DNA of 64,000 nucleotides from Caulobacter sp. FWC2 (GCF_002742625.1 NZ_PEBF01000001.1:806001-870000); one strand, 5' to 3'. Shown: positions 17,198-28,118, numbered from the stretch's first letter. The notes: generated by a model from the sequence alone, not told the origin. Numbers and translations are program-made.

Positions 17198-17404
17198 ATG
17201 ACCGACTTCGCCATGACCCAGCCGTTCGCCCGCCGTCCCCGCTTCGTGCGTCCGGGCCGCCCCGGCGGGGTGCTGGGCGCCATCAACTATGCCGGCGTGC
17301 TGCTGGTCTGGCTGGCCGTGTTCGTCGTCGACCGTCAGTTGGCCCTGAAGGTGATGGCCGAGCGCCGCGCGGACTCGCCGATCCCCCGTCGCTGGGGCTG
17401 GTAA
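17198..17404 (+). CDS. Small single-pass membrane protein
   Basis: A 68-residue protein with a basic N terminus (RRPRFVRPGRPGG), one hydrophobic helix at about residues 26-46 (INYAGVLLVWLAVFVV) and a basic tail. ATG 17198 follows a GGGGAAAAG ribosome site. No family recognised. It lies 45 bp ahead of the dipeptide epimerase gene and may be co-transcribed with it. Confidence 0.55.
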   Translation: MTDFAMTQPFARRPRFVRPGRPGGVLGAINYAGVLLVWLAVFVVDRQLALKVMAERRADSPIPRRWGW

Positions 17405-17449
17405 TTTGGGGGGCTGGTAGGAACCTTCGAACGGCGCCATCCCTTCGGC

Positions 17450-18451
17450 ATGTCGATCGCCGTCTCCGCCCGCCCGGTTTCGCACCTGCTGAAGGCCCCG
17501 TTCCGCATCTCGCGCGGGGTCAAGACCGCCGCCGAGGTGGTCGAGGTTATCGCCTCGGCCGACGGCCACGTCGGGCGCGGCGAGAGCGTGCCCTACGGCC
17601 GCTACGGCGAGACGGTCGACAGCGTGCTGGCCCAGCTGGCGCCGGCCCTGGCCTCGAGCGATGTGGAGGCCGCCTGCGCCGCCCTGCCGCCCGGCGCGGC
17701 CCGCAACGCCCTTGATCTGGCGCTGTGGGACCTGCGGGCCCGGCGCACAGGGGTCAGCGTCGCGGCCGTCACCGCCCTGCCGGTCCCGTCCGCCCTGGTC
17801 ACCGCCGTGACCGTCAGCCTCGACACGCCCGAGGCCATGGGCGCGGCCGCCCGCGCGGTGGCCGACGCGCCGCTGATCAAGATCAAGCTCTCGGCCGAGG
17901 ACCCCGCCACGCGCTTGCGCGCCGTGGAGGCCGCCGCGCCCGATTCGCGCTTCATCGTCGACCCCAACGAGGGCTGGACCTTCGAGATCCTTGACGGGTT
18001 GAAGCCCCTGCTGGCCGACCTGCCGATCGCCCTGGTCGAGCAGCCGCTGCCGGCCGACGCCGACCATGCGCTGGAAGGCTGGGACCCGCCGTTCACGGTG
18101 TGCGCCGACGAGTCCGTCCATGTCGGCGGCGACCTGGCGGCGTTGAAGGGCCGATACCAGGCGGTGAACCTCAAGCTCGACAAGACCGGCGGCCTGACCG
18201 AGGCCGTCGCCATGCTGAAGAAGGCCAAGGCGCTGGGCTTCCAGGTGATGACCGGCTGCATGGTCGCTTCGTCCCTGGGCGTCGCGCCGGCGCTGCATCT
18301 GGGGGGAGCCAGCGACTTCGCCGACCTCGACGGGCCGTGGTGGCTGGCGACCGACCATCCCGGCGGCCTGCGGGTCGAGCGCGGCCGGATCACGCCGCCG
18401 AAACCCGGCTTCTGGGGCGATGCGGCGACGGCCGAAGGGCTCTGGCTGTAG
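17450..18451 (+). CDS. L-Ala-D/L-Glu (dipeptide) epimerase
   Basis: A 333-residue enolase-superfamily enzyme of the muconate lactonising subgroup. The N-terminal capping domain ends near residue 110. The barrel carries KIKL (KxK base), DPNEGW, EQPLP and ADES as the three metal ligands, and LKLDKTGG with the second catalytic lysine. This pattern is typical of dipeptide epimerases that convert L-Ala-D-Glu from murein peptides into L-Ala-L-Glu for recycling. The assignment to this substrate comes from overall similarity and is the most common function for such sequences. Confidence 0.8.
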   Translation: MSIAVSARPVSHLLKAPFRISRGVKTAAEVVEVIASADGHVGRGESVPYGRYGETVDSVLAQLAPALASSDVEAACAALPPGAARNALDLALWDLRARRTGVSVAAVTALPVPSALVTAVTVSLDTPEAMGAAARAVADAPLIKIKLSAEDPATRLRAVEAAAPDSRFIVDPNEGWTFEILDGLKPLLADLPIALVEQPLPADADHALEGWDPPFTVCADESVHVGGDLAALKGRYQAVNLKLDKTGGLTEAVAMLKKAKALGFQVMTGCMVASSLGVAPALHLGGASDFADLDGPWWLATDHPGGLRVERGRITPPKPGFWGDAATAEGLWL

Positions 18452-18511
18452 CAAGACCCGTCCGTCGCTTGGTCTGGTGCGTATCTTGGTGACCCCGCTG
18501 GAGGTCTCGAC

Positions 18512-19297
18512 ATGCCGCTCCTCACCCTTCTCGCCATCAACGCCGCCGTTTCGGCGGTCGCCTTCCTGGCGCTTTGGATCGTCAGTCTACGGATCAAGGA
18601 CGTCAGCTTCATCGACGCCTGGTGGGGACCGGGCATGGCGCTGCTGGCCTGGAGCACCTTGGCCCAAGCCCCGGCGACGCCGCATGGCCTGCTGCTGACG
18701 GGGCTGTGCACTCTGTGGGCGGCGCGGCTGGGCGGCTATCTTTTCTGGCGCTGGCGCAAGCACGGGGCCGACCGACGCTATGTCTCGATGATCGACCATG
18801 CCGAAAAGCACCGTGGCTGGAGCTTCGCCAAGACCGCCCTGCTGCTGGTGTTCTCGCTGCAGTTCGCGCTTGGGTTCGTGGTGGCTCTGCCGGTGCAGCT
18901 CGGCCAGCAGGCCGGGCCGCTGGGTCCTCTGGCCTTTGCGGGCGCGGCCCTGGCGGTTTTCGGCATCCTGTTCGAGACCATCGGCGACTGGCAGTTGACC
19001 CGCTTCAAGGCTGACCCGGCCAATGCCGGCAAGGTCATGGACCAGGGGCTTTGGCGCTACACCCGCCACCCGAACTATTTCGGCGACGCTTGCGTGTGGT
19101 GGGGGCTCTACCTGATCGCCGCCGAAACCGGCCTGGGCGCCTGGAGCCTGCCGGGCCCGATCCTGATCACCGTGCTGCTGACCCGCTGGAGCGGCGTGCC
19201 GACCACCGAGGGTAAGATGCGCAAGTCCAAGCCGGGGTACGAAGAGTATGTGGCGCGGACCAGCGGCTTCGTGCCGTGGTTTCCGAAGAAGCCTTGA
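18512..19297 (+). CDS. DUF1295 membrane protein (steroid 5-alpha-reductase-like)
   Basis: A 261-residue protein with six or seven hydrophobic segments. The C-terminal half carries QGLWRYTRHPNYFGD, the NADPH-binding signature of the DUF1295/steroid reductase-like and isoprenylcysteine methyltransferase fold, and ends with YEEYVARTSGFVPWFP. Family members reduce or methylate lipid substrates in the inner membrane. The specific substrate is not readable. Repeat family B starts directly after the stop. Confidence 0.82.
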   Translation: MPLLTLLAINAAVSAVAFLALWIVSLRIKDVSFIDAWWGPGMALLAWSTLAQAPATPHGLLLTGLCTLWAARLGGYLFWRWRKHGADRRYVSMIDHAEKHRGWSFAKTALLLVFSLQFALGFVVALPVQLGQQAGPLGPLAFAGAALAVFGILFETIGDWQLTRFKADPANAGKVMDQGLWRYTRHPNYFGDACVWWGLYLIAAETGLGAWSLPGPILITVLLTRWSGVPTTEGKMRKSKPGYEEYVARTSGFVPWFPKKP

Positions 19298-19302
19298 AGA
19301 AA

Positions 19303-19430
19303 ACCCTCTCCTTTAGGGAGAGGGCGGGGCCCGCTGCGAAGCAGTGGGAGGGTGAGGGGTTACGAGAGCTGACGGCGTGCCGGCACTCCGTCGACCGCTA
19401 TAACCCCTCACCCCAACCCTCTCCCTATGG
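19303..19430. repeat. Palindromic intergenic repeat, family B, interrupted by the IS
   Basis: It reads as the reverse complement of the copy at 39252-39390: CTCTCCTTTAGGGAGAGGG, GGGCCCGCTGCGAAGCAG, GTGCCGGCACTCCGTCGA, CTCTCCCTATGG. It stops at 19430, where the insertion sequence begins. The missing terminal arm (GAGAGAGGGAG) is found just beyond the IS at 20719-20730. Confidence 0.8.
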
Positions 19431-19482
19431 TGTTCAGACCGGAGACATGGGTGACAGGTGTTCGGAGACATCCGTGACACAT
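19431..19482 (+). repeat. IS left terminal inverted repeat
   Basis: 52 bp, identical to the reverse complement of 20664-20715. It begins TGTTCAGACC and ends TGACACAT. Confidence 0.9.
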
Positions 19483-19490
19483 GAGGAAGA

Positions 19491-20637
19491 TCACGTTGGG
19501 TCGTTAAGGTCGAGGGTGGCGATTGTCTTGGACCGGAAGATGATGTCGTAAACGCCGTCATGGTGGGTATGGCGTAGGGCGATGGTCTTTCCGGAGAAGG
19601 CCTTCGGGACGCGGATCTGGCGGGCGTTGAAGTGGATGCGGCCGTCCTGGACCTTTCGAGGGATATCGTCGGGCCCGTATTCGAAGGGGGCGATGGGCTC
19701 GCGATAGGTCCGCGGGCTGGGCGCGTAGCGTTCGACGGGCGTGGCCATGCCCAGAGCCTCGTGAGGGCGCTGGGTGTTGTAGACCGTCCGCCAGGCGCTG
19801 AGGTGACGGGCGGCGGCGTCGAGGTCGGCGAAGGGCGGTCCCGACAGAGCCTCGGCCTTGAGGGTGCGGTGGAAGCGCTCGTCCTTGCCCTGGGTCTGGG
19901 GGGGGGAAGGGACGTGAGTGGCCCAAGGCGATGTCCTGCTCCAGCAGCCAGACGCCCAGAGCCGTCCAGGTCCGTTCCACGCCCTGGCCCTTCATGCCTG
20001 CGCCCCAGGGCGGGCCGTTGTCGGCGGTGATGCGGCGGGGCAGGCCGTAGCGCTGGAAGGCCTTGATCAGGCTGGACTTCACCGTCGCGCGCTCCTGATC
20101 GCCGCAAGCCTCCAAGACCAGGCAAAAGCGCGAATGATCGTCGAGCACGGTCAGGGGATGCAGGCGTCCGCTCCGGCCATCGAGCGACACATAGCCCTTG
20201 AAGTCCATCTGCCAGAGGTCATTGGGCGCGGCGTGCTCGAAGCGGATAAACGGCGCGGCTCCACCACCGAACCCGCCCAGGGCCACGCCGTGGCGGCGCA
20301 GGATCTGGGTCACGGTCGAGGGCGATGGCGCCTCCAGCCCTTGGCGCCGCAGCACCGCGGCGATCTTGCGTCCGCCCCAGGCCGGATGCTCGGCCCGCAC
20401 CGCTAACACCGCTGCCTCGATCGCCGCCGATGTTGTCCGGGGCGAGCCGCAAGGCCGTCGTGATCGCTCGACCAGCCCGGCTTCGCCCTGCGCCGCGTAA
20501 CGCGACAGCAGCCGATAACCCAGCGTCGGGCTTACCCCGAACCGTCTGCACAGCTCGCGCCTGTTGGCCCCTTCAGCCTGCGCTAGCCGCACGAACTCAA
20601 GCTTGCAATCCATCGCAGAGACTCCCGTGAACGGCAT
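19491..20637 (-). pseudogene. IS481-family transposase, frameshifted at a C9 tract
   Basis: Starting at 20637 after GGGAGG. An N-terminal HTH (CRRFGVSPTLGYRLLSRYAA), a second HTH (GLEAPSPSTVTQILRRHG) and an rve/DDE integrase core (WQMDFKGYV, LTVLDDHSRF, ITADNGPPWG) are read in frame. The frame breaks at a run of nine C residues (G run at 19898-19906). With eight, the protein continues QTQGKDERFHRTLKAE, which contains the catalytic Glu, to the end at 19491, giving about 381 residues. As it stands the catalytic Glu and C terminus are lost. Slippage in the tract could restore some product. The usual His of HPQTQG appears as Pro, which itself lengthens the C run. Confidence 0.85.
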
Positions 20638-20663
20638 CTCCGACCTCCCTTCGAGATCAGAAA

Positions 20664-20715
20664 ATGTGTCACGGATGTCTCCGAACACCTGTCACCCATG
20701 TCTCCGGTCTGAACA
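20664..20715 (-). repeat. IS right terminal inverted repeat
   Basis: 52 bp, perfect inverse of 19431-19482, ending GGTCTGAACA. The first bases of an alternative upstream start of the transposase frame run into it. Confidence 0.9.
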
Positions 20716-20729
20716 ATAGAGAGAGGGAG

Positions 20730-21485
20730 TCACGCCCCCAGCTTCTCGATCAGCGCCATCGCCGCCGCCGGGTTGCGCACCTTGGCCCCCGCGATGAAGT
20801 AGGCGAACACGTCGCCGCGTTCGGCCCAGGCGCGGGCCTGCTTCACCACCCCGTCCAGCTCCTCCGAGCTCATCCCGGTCGGCTCGTCCGGCTTGCTGGA
20901 CATCAGCCGCGCATAGGTGAAGTCCGCCGTCGGCTGGTCGATGCAAGGCCAGGTCGGCTCCTCGTCGTCGACGGCGTAGACGATGGCCGCGCCGTACTTG
21001 GCGGCCAGGTCGTAGAATTCCTGGCAGGCGAAGGTCGGACTGCGAACTTCCAGCGCGTGGCGCAACCGCACGCCCTTCTGTTCCTTCGGCAGTAATTTCA
21101 GGAAGCCCTCGAAATCCGCCGGATCGAACTTCTTGGTCGCCATGAACTGCCAGTTGATGGGACCCAGCTTCGGACCCAGTTCCTCCAGCCCCTGCGACAG
21201 GAATTTCGTCAGGGAGTCGTTGTTCTCCGACAGCACCTTGCGGTTGGTGCAGAAGCGGCTGGCCTTGACCGCGAACACGAAGTCGTCGGGCGTCTCGTCG
21301 CGCCACTTCTGCCAGCTGTTGGGCTTGAAGGTCGAATAGTAGGTGCCGTTGATCTCGATGCTGGTCAGCTTGGACGACGCATATTTCAGCTCGTCCTTCT
21401 GCTTGACGTCATCGCCATAGAAGGTCCCGCGCCAGGGCTCGAACGTCCAGCCGCCGATGCCCGTCCGGATCACGCCCTTGGCCAT
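20730..21485 (-). CDS. DUF72 family protein
   Basis: A 251-residue TIM-barrel-like protein. RTGIGGWTFEPWRGTFY at the N terminus, SIEINGTYYSTF, FVFAVKASRFCTNRK and TADFTYARLM are the conserved blocks of DUF72. Function is not established for the family. The stop at 20730 lies 15 bp from the IS end, so the gene escaped interruption, although its downstream region was replaced. Confidence 0.88.
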   Translation of the reverse strand: MAKGVIRTGIGGWTFEPWRGTFYGDDVKQKDELKYASSKLTSIEINGTYYSTFKPNSWQKWRDETPDDFVFAVKASRFCTNRKVLSENNDSLTKFLSQGLEELGPKLGPINWQFMATKKFDPADFEGFLKLLPKEQKGVRLRHALEVRSPTFACQEFYDLAAKYGAAIVYAVDDEEPTWPCIDQPTADFTYARLMSSKPDEPTGMSSEELDGVVKQARAWAERGDVFAYFIAGAKVRNPAAAMALIEKLGA

Positions 21486-21552
21486 GTTTGTTCCCTTCCT
21501 GTTCCCGGCGAAGCTAGTCGAGGAAGGGGCGGGCGTCGAGCCGGAAACCGGC

Positions 21553-21741
21553 TTAGTGCGTGGATTTGTACTGATCGATTTCGGCCTGATCGTGCGAGCA
21601 CTTTCCGGTCTGCTTTATCCATGCCCCGCCGCCGTCGAGGCAGGCATCGACGGTCAGCCATTCACGGACCATGGGGACAATGATGAAGGCGGCGGCCAAG
21701 GCGAGCGTGACCGCGAACCAGATCACTCTGCGGCGCGACAT
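21553..21741 (-). CDS. Small membrane protein coupled to serine dehydratase
   Basis: A 62-residue protein starting at ATG 21741, overlapping the sdaA stop by one base (TGATG). It has one transmembrane helix (VIWFAVTLALAAAFIIV) followed by a short soluble tail with two Cys (VDACLDGGGAWIKQTGKCS). No family recognised. The overlap suggests translational coupling with sdaA. The two cysteines probably lie in the periplasm and could form a disulfide. Confidence 0.6.
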   Translation of the reverse strand: MSRRRVIWFAVTLALAAAFIIVPMVREWLTVDACLDGGGAWIKQTGKCSHDQAEIDQYKSTH

Positions 21742-23129
21742 CAGCACTCCACGCGGTTCACCGACAGGCCCACGGCCAGCCCGCCCATCGAGGTTTCCTT
21801 GTAGATCTCGTTCATGTCCTCGCCGGTGCGCTTCATCGTGGCGATGACCTTGTCGAGCGACACGGAATGCTGGCCGTCGCCCAGCAAAGCCAGGCGCGCG
21901 GCGTCGATGGCCTTGATGGCGCCCATGGCGTTGCGCTCGATGCAGGGGATCTGCACCAGGCCGCCGATCGGGTCGCAGGTCAGGCCCAGATTGTGTTCCA
22001 TGCCGATCTCGGCGGCGTTCTCGATCTGGGCGTTGGTTCCGCCCAGGGCGGCCGCCAGACCGGCGGCCGCCATCGAGCAGGCCACGCCCACCTCGCCCTG
22101 GCAGCCGACCTCGGCCCCGCTGATCGAGGCGTTGCGCTTGTAGAGCGCGCCGATGGCGGCGGCGGTCAGCAGGAACACCCGGATCTGCTCGGGGCTACCC
22201 TTGTGGAAGCGCACGAAGAACCGCAGCACGGCCGGGATCAGGCCCGCCGCGCCATTGGTCGGGGCGGTGACGACGCGGCCGCCGGCGGCGTTCTCCTCGT
22301 TGACCGCCATGGCCCACAGGTTGACGAAGTCCATGGCCGCCAGCGGATCGCTCATCTGGCGCTCCATGCGGCCGAGGATGGTCTGGTGGATCTGGTGGGC
22401 GCGGCGCTTGACGGCCAGGCCGCCGGGCAGGACGCCGTCCTGGCGCATCCCCCGGTCGATGCAGGCTTCCATGGCCCCGAAGATCCGGTCGAGGCCGGCG
22501 TTCATCGCGCCCTCGTCCATGCGGGCCATCTCGTTGGCGGCCATGACCTGGGCGACGGTCAGGCCGGCCTGGGCGGCCCGGTCCAGCAGGTCGGCGCCGC
22601 TCTCGAACGGGAAGGGGACGGCGGGGCCTTCGTCCGGCGGGGCGTTGCTGCCCATCTCGCGCTCGTCGCGGACAAAGCCGCCGCCGATCGAGAAGTAGGT
22701 GCGCTCGGCGATCGGAAAGCCCGAACGATCGAAGGCCGTGAAGGTCAATCCGTTGGGGTGTTGCGGCAGCCGCTCATGGCCCAGCCAGACGATGTCGCGG
22801 GCCTCGTCGAACTGGATGTCGATCTCGCTGTCCAGGAACAGCGATTGCGTCGATTTGGTCTCCAGCAGGGCCGCCTCGCCGGCGTCGGGGTCGAGCGTCG
22901 CGGGCACGAAACCCATCAGGCCCAGGATCACCGCGCGGTCGGTGGCGTGGCCCCGGCCGGTCAGGGCCAGGGAGGCGTAGAGCTTGATCTCGACCCGGGC
23001 GACGTCCGGCAGCCGGCCGGCGTCGCGCAGGCGCTGGACGAACCGCCCAGCAGCCGTCATCGGCCCCATGGTGTGGCTGCTCGACGGGCCGACGCCGAGT
23101 TTGAAGAGGTCGAAGACGGAGGCGGTCAT
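21741..23129 (-). CDS. sdaA: L-serine dehydratase, iron-sulfur type
   Basis: A 462-residue single-chain enzyme that converts L-serine to pyruvate and ammonia. ATG 23129 gives the standard start [20 protein letters not shown]. The N-terminal beta domain is followed by the alpha domain. Cysteines for the oxygen-labile [4Fe-4S] cluster are seen in [24 protein letters not shown] and QIPCIERNA. The length fits single-subunit bacterial SdaA. It sits downstream of a family C repeat and heads a short transcript with the small membrane protein. Confidence 0.93.
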   Translation of the reverse strand: MTASVFDLFKLGVGPSSSHTMGPMTAAGRFVQRLRDAGRLPDVARVEIKLYASLALTGRGHATDRAVILGLMGFVPATLDPDAGEAALLETKSTQSLFLDSEIDIQFDEARDIVWLGHERLPQHPNGLTFTAFDRSGFPIAERTYFSIGGGFVRDEREMGSNAPPDEGPAVPFPFESGADLLDRAAQAGLTVAQVMAANEMARMDEGAMNAGLDRIFGAMEACIDRGMRQDGVLPGGLAVKRRAHQIHQTILGRMERQMSDPLAAMDFVNLWAMAVNEENAAGGRVVTAPTNGAAGLIPAVLRFFVRFHKGSPEQIRVFLLTAAAIGALYKRNASISGAEVGCQGEVGVACSMAAAGLAAALGGTNAQIENAAEIGMEHNLGLTCDPIGGLVQIPCIERNAMGAIKAIDAARLALLGDGQHSVSLDKVIATMKRTGEDMNEIYKETSMGGLAVGLSVNRVEC

Positions 23130-23135
23130 GCACAA

Positions 23136-23214
23136 ACTCCCGCTCATCCCCGCGAAAGCGGGGACCCAAGCGGCGATTCAGAATGGGTCCCCGCTTTCGC
23201 GGGGATAAGCGGTG
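23136..23214. repeat. Palindromic intergenic repeat, family C
   Basis: Arms CATCCCCGCGAAAGCGGGGA and TCCCCGCTTTCGCGGGGATA around a core of about 25 bp. It fills the gap between sdaA and the M28 peptidase gene. Confidence 0.85.
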
Positions 23215-23220
23215 TTTTTG

Positions 23221-24876
<1,656 letters not shown>

Positions 24877-24919
24877 CTCGAGCCCCTCCAGGAGCAAATC
24901 TTGTCGTTGGGCGCGGACC

Positions 24920-26122
24920 CTAGAGGGAGACCCGGCGGCCGTCCACCGGCCAGCGTTCCAGCTTTTCGCCGTCCCAGACGTGCAGGGCGTCATAGAGATT
25001 GATGGTCGGATCGCAGTGGCCGGGCTGCAGCCAGACGAGGTCGCCGACCTTGGGGGCGTCGAGCGGCGTGGCGCGGTCCGGATCGGCGTCGGCGGCGGCC
25101 ACGGCGCGGTCGAAGCCCAGCGGATCGCGGCCGCCGGCCTTCAGCACGTCGATCAGGGCCGGATGGGCGATCATGCCGTGCTCATCGCCCATCGGCCGCC
25201 ACAGCGAGCCGGGCGCGGCGCCGGCGACCACGCGGGCCGGCGGACCGTCCATCGACACGGCCTTGAAGCCGGCGTCGACGGTGACGTGGCTCTTGTGGTT
25301 GGCCGAGACGACGGTGGAAGCGATGAACAGCGCCGGCTCGAACGTCCAGTCGCCGTCCGGTCCGCCGCAGGCGTCGTACTCGACGTCCATCACCGCATAG
25401 GAGCCAGCCTGAAGCTCGGTATAGACGCCCGAGGCCAGGTCGTAGGCATGCGTGCCGGTGCCGCCGCCCGTCACCACCGGCGGGGCCAGGCCGGCGGCGG
25501 TCAGCTCGGCGACCAGGGCCTTCAGCGTGGCGTGGGCGGCCTCGTCGGCGGTCTGGCGCAGGGCCAGGTCGTCCATGTGCTGCAGGTGGCCGAGATAGGC
25601 CTGGATCCCCGCGAAGCGCAGGCCTGGCGCGGCGTCGGCGGCGCGGGCCAGCTTGAGGGCGCCCTTCGGATAGGCCCCGGCGCGGTGGGTGCCGAGGTCG
25701 AGGTCGACGACGAGGTCGAGGATCACGCCGGCCGCGACGGCGGCGTCGGACAGCCGGTCGATCTGGCCCTCGTCATCGGCGACCACGCCGACGGTTGCGC
25801 CGGTCTTGGCCAGAGCGGCCAGGCGCGCCGGACCCCAGGGCGGGACGGGGGCGGTGACGAGGACGTCGGTGATCCCGCCGGCGACATAGGCCTCGGCCTC
25901 GCCGACCGTCTGGCAGCACAGGCCGACCGCGCCGCCCTCGATGATCAGCCGCCCAAGCGTCGAGCACTTGTGGGTCTTGCCGTGGGCGCGCAGGCGCACG
26001 CCGGCGGCGTCGCACAGGGCCTGCATGCGGGCGAGGTTGCGGGTCAGGGCCGCCCGGTCGACGACGAGGAGGGGCGTCTGGGGGAGGTGATCGGTGCTTG
26101 GAAAGTTCACTTTTGTTCCCAT
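24920..26122 (-). CDS. D-threonine-aldolase-like PLP enzyme (DSD1 family)
   Basis: A 400-residue fold-type III PLP enzyme. The PLP lysine is in RAHGKTHKC near residue 48, following the alanine-racemase-like N-terminal barrel. The C-terminal PGHCDPT supplies the His and Cys ligands for the divalent metal used by D-threonine aldolase and D-serine dehydratase enzymes. It would split D-threonine (or related D-3-hydroxy amino acids) into glycine and aldehyde, or deaminate D-serine. Threonine dehydratase and serine dehydratase are neighbours, so the region looks specialised for hydroxy amino acids. Confidence 0.82.
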   Translation of the reverse strand: MGTKVNFPSTDHLPQTPLLVVDRAALTRNLARMQALCDAAGVRLRAHGKTHKCSTLGRLIIEGGAVGLCCQTVGEAEAYVAGGITDVLVTAPVPPWGPARLAALAKTGATVGVVADDEGQIDRLSDAAVAAGVILDLVVDLDLGTHRAGAYPKGALKLARAADAAPGLRFAGIQAYLGHLQHMDDLALRQTADEAAHATLKALVAELTAAGLAPPVVTGGGTGTHAYDLASGVYTELQAGSYAVMDVEYDACGGPDGDWTFEPALFIASTVVSANHKSHVTVDAGFKAVSMDGPPARVVAGAAPGSLWRPMGDEHGMIAHPALIDVLKAGGRDPLGFDRAVAAADADPDRATPLDAPKVGDLVWLQPGHCDPTINLYDALHVWDGEKLERWPVDGRRVSL

Positions 26123-26130
26123 CCCTCATC

Positions 26131-26242
26131 GTCATCCCGCGCTTTATGCGCGGGACCCATTTGTCGGCCGCAAGGGCGAAAGAAAGCTAGCCCTCACGTG
26201 CGAGCTGAACCATGGGTCCCGCGCATAAAGCGCGGGATGACG
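26131..26242. repeat. Palindromic intergenic repeat, family D
   Basis: GTCATCCCGCGCTTTATGCG and its inverse at the right end, around a core containing GCGAGCTGAACCATGGGTCC. A related copy is at 47959-48071. Confidence 0.8.
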
Positions 26243-26256
26243 GCGGAATAGCGGAG

Positions 26257-27234
26257 CTAGATCTCGCCCCGCAGCACCTGCGCGAACAACCCCGGATCGA
26301 CATTGCCGCCCGACAGCACGATCGCCGCCGTCTGGCCCTTCAGGTCGACCTTCCCGGTCAGGGCCGCCGTCAGCGCCACGCAGCCGCCCGGCTCGACCAC
26401 CAGTTTCAGCACCGAGAAGGCATAGCGCATCGCCTCGGCGACCTCGGCGTCGGTGACCGCGACGATGCCGGAGAGGTTTCGCTGGTTGATCGGCCAGGTC
26501 AGCTCGCCGGGGATCGGGGTCAGCAGGGCGTCGCAGATCGAGCGGGCGTCCTTGTCGATCGTCTCCCGCTGGCCGCTCTCCAGCGAGCGGCGGGTCTCGT
26601 CGAAGCCGGCGGGCTCGACGCCCCAGACCTCGGTGGTGGGCGACAGGGCCTTCACCGCCGTCGAGGTCCCGGCGATCAGGCCGCCGCCGCCGACGCAGCA
26701 GACCAGGGTGTCGAGCCTGGCGTCCCGGGCGGCGGCCTGCTCGACGATCTCAAGGCCCAGCGTGCCCTGGCCGGCGATGATGTGCGGATCGTCGTAGGAC
26801 GGTACGACCGTGCAGCCCCGTTCGGCCGCGATCTGGTCGGCGATGGCGATGCGGTCCTCGGTGAAGCGGTCGTAGAAGCGGATCTCGGCCCCGAAGCCCC
26901 GGGTGCCCTCGACCTTCACGGCCGGCGAGTCCGACGGCATGACGATCAGGGCGGGGATCTCCAGCAGCTGCGCCGCCAGGGCCACGCCCTGGGCGTGGTT
27001 GCCGGACGAGAAGGCCACGACGCCGCGCGCCTTCTCCGCGTCGCTCAGCTGGCTGAGCCGGTTGTAGGCGCCCCGAAACTTGAAGGCCCCGGCCCGCTGC
27101 AGGGTCTCGGGCTTGAGGAAGATCCGCCCGCCCAGGCGTTCGTTCAGCGCCGGGCTCTCGATCAGCGGCGTCTCGACGGCCAGGCCCTTCAGGCGTCCGG
27201 CGGCGGCTTGGATGTCGGCGAGGGAGATGGTCAT
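26257..27234 (-). CDS. Threonine/serine dehydratase (PLP, no ACT domain)
   Basis: A 325-residue fold-type II enzyme from ATG 27234. The PLP lysine is in GAFKFRGAYN at about residue 54. SSGNHAQG binds the substrate carboxylate and GGGGLIAG binds the PLP phosphate. The length and lack of an ACT domain match the catabolic TdcB or serine racemase-like type rather than biosynthetic IlvA. It converts threonine to 2-oxobutanoate or serine to pyruvate. It is divergent from a PagL-like gene. Confidence 0.87.
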   Translation of the reverse strand: MTISLADIQAAAGRLKGLAVETPLIESPALNERLGGRIFLKPETLQRAGAFKFRGAYNRLSQLSDAEKARGVVAFSSGNHAQGVALAAQLLEIPALIVMPSDSPAVKVEGTRGFGAEIRFYDRFTEDRIAIADQIAAERGCTVVPSYDDPHIIAGQGTLGLEIVEQAAARDARLDTLVCCVGGGGLIAGTSTAVKALSPTTEVWGVEPAGFDETRRSLESGQRETIDKDARSICDALLTPIPGELTWPINQRNLSGIVAVTDAEVAEAMRYAFSVLKLVVEPGGCVALTAALTGKVDLKGQTAAIVLSGGNVDPGLFAQVLRGEI

Positions 27235-27379
27235 ACCCCCAGGTTTAGGGGTTGCGGCGGCGCTTTTGAAGCACTGCCGCCACATCGGGGCAAAACCGTT
27301 CAAGCGCGGCGTCTGAAACAGTTTGCGACCTTCGCCGTTCAATCCATATAGGGATGGGCTGACTGTTCAGGACGACGCT

Positions 27380-28003
27380 ATGAAGACCGCCATGTTCGCC
27401 GCCGCGGCATCCCTTCTGCTTGGGAGCGTCGCGCTGGGGTGCGCCGCCCCCGCCATGGCCGAAGAGGCTTTCGTCGGGGTCTACAAGCACGACGTGACCT
27501 TCATCGGCAACGCCGTCGGCCTGGGCGCCGCCGGGCGCGAGGGTGGCGCCGACATCCATCTGGGCTATCGCACCGAAAAGCTGGAAAACCTGCGTTGGCT
27601 GGGCAAGCCGCAGGTCCACGCCATGGTGTCGATCAACACCAAGAACACCTCGAACTTCGTGGCCGCCGGCTTCGACTGGAAGATTGAGCTGGGCCAGCCG
27701 GGCGGCTTCTATTTCCGTCCTGGGATCGGCCTGGCCTACACCGACGGAAAGGCCGGCCTGCCGCCCGCCAACGCGCCGGGTCTGACCCAGGCCGAGCGCG
27801 ATCGCCGGACCTATCTCTATTATCACCGCATCGATTTCGGCTCGCACGTGCTGTTCGAGCCGGAGCTGGCCCTGGGCTACCAGGTCAACGACAAGGTGTC
27901 GGTGGAGCTTTCCTACACCCACCTGTCGAACGGCCAGATCTTCCACCAGGGCAAGAACCAGGGGCTTGACGACGCGGGGGTCCGACTGGTTTACGCCTTC
28001 TGA
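27380..28003 (+). CDS. PagL-like lipid A 3-O-deacylase
   Basis: A 207-residue outer-membrane protein with a signal peptide (MKTAMFAAAASLLLGSVALG through PAMA). The body alternates in beta-barrel style and ends with an aromatic residue (VRLVYAF), typical of outer-membrane barrels. The C-terminal THLSNG holds the His-Ser pair of the PagL catalytic triad. PagL enzymes remove the 3-linked acyl chain from lipid A. A hairpin follows the stop. Confidence 0.82.
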   Translation: MKTAMFAAAASLLLGSVALGCAAPAMAEEAFVGVYKHDVTFIGNAVGLGAAGREGGADIHLGYRTEKLENLRWLGKPQVHAMVSINTKNTSNFVAAGFDWKIELGQPGGFYFRPGIGLAYTDGKAGLPPANAPGLTQAERDRRTYLYYHRIDFGSHVLFEPELALGYQVNDKVSVELSYTHLSNGQIFHQGKNQGLDDAGVRLVYAF

Positions 28004-28007
28004 CTTC

Positions 28008-28028
28008 GCTTCCTCCTCGTGAGGAAGC
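28008..28028 (+). terminator. Hairpin after the PagL-like gene
   Basis: GCTTCCTC-CTCGT-GAGGAAGC is an 8-bp perfect stem with a 5-nt loop five bases after the stop. There is no U tract, so termination is uncertain. Confidence 0.45.
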
Positions 28029-28118
28029 CGCCGCCCACAATTGACTAAACGTCCGCAGCCGAGTCCTGTCGAAGGGCCGCGTGACGTCACCGGGCAGGTG
28101 ACAAGGCATATCTCTATC

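Larger units (their letters stand above)
19431..20715. mobile_element. IS481-like insertion sequence
   Basis: A 1285-bp element with 52-bp perfect terminal inverted repeats beginning TGTTCAGACCGGAGAC. It carries one transposase gene on the minus strand. The size, the TGT ends and the single DDE transposase fit the IS481 family. No exact target duplication is visible: flanking bases read ATGG on the left and ATAG on the right, inside the loop of a family B repeat. Confidence 0.85.
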
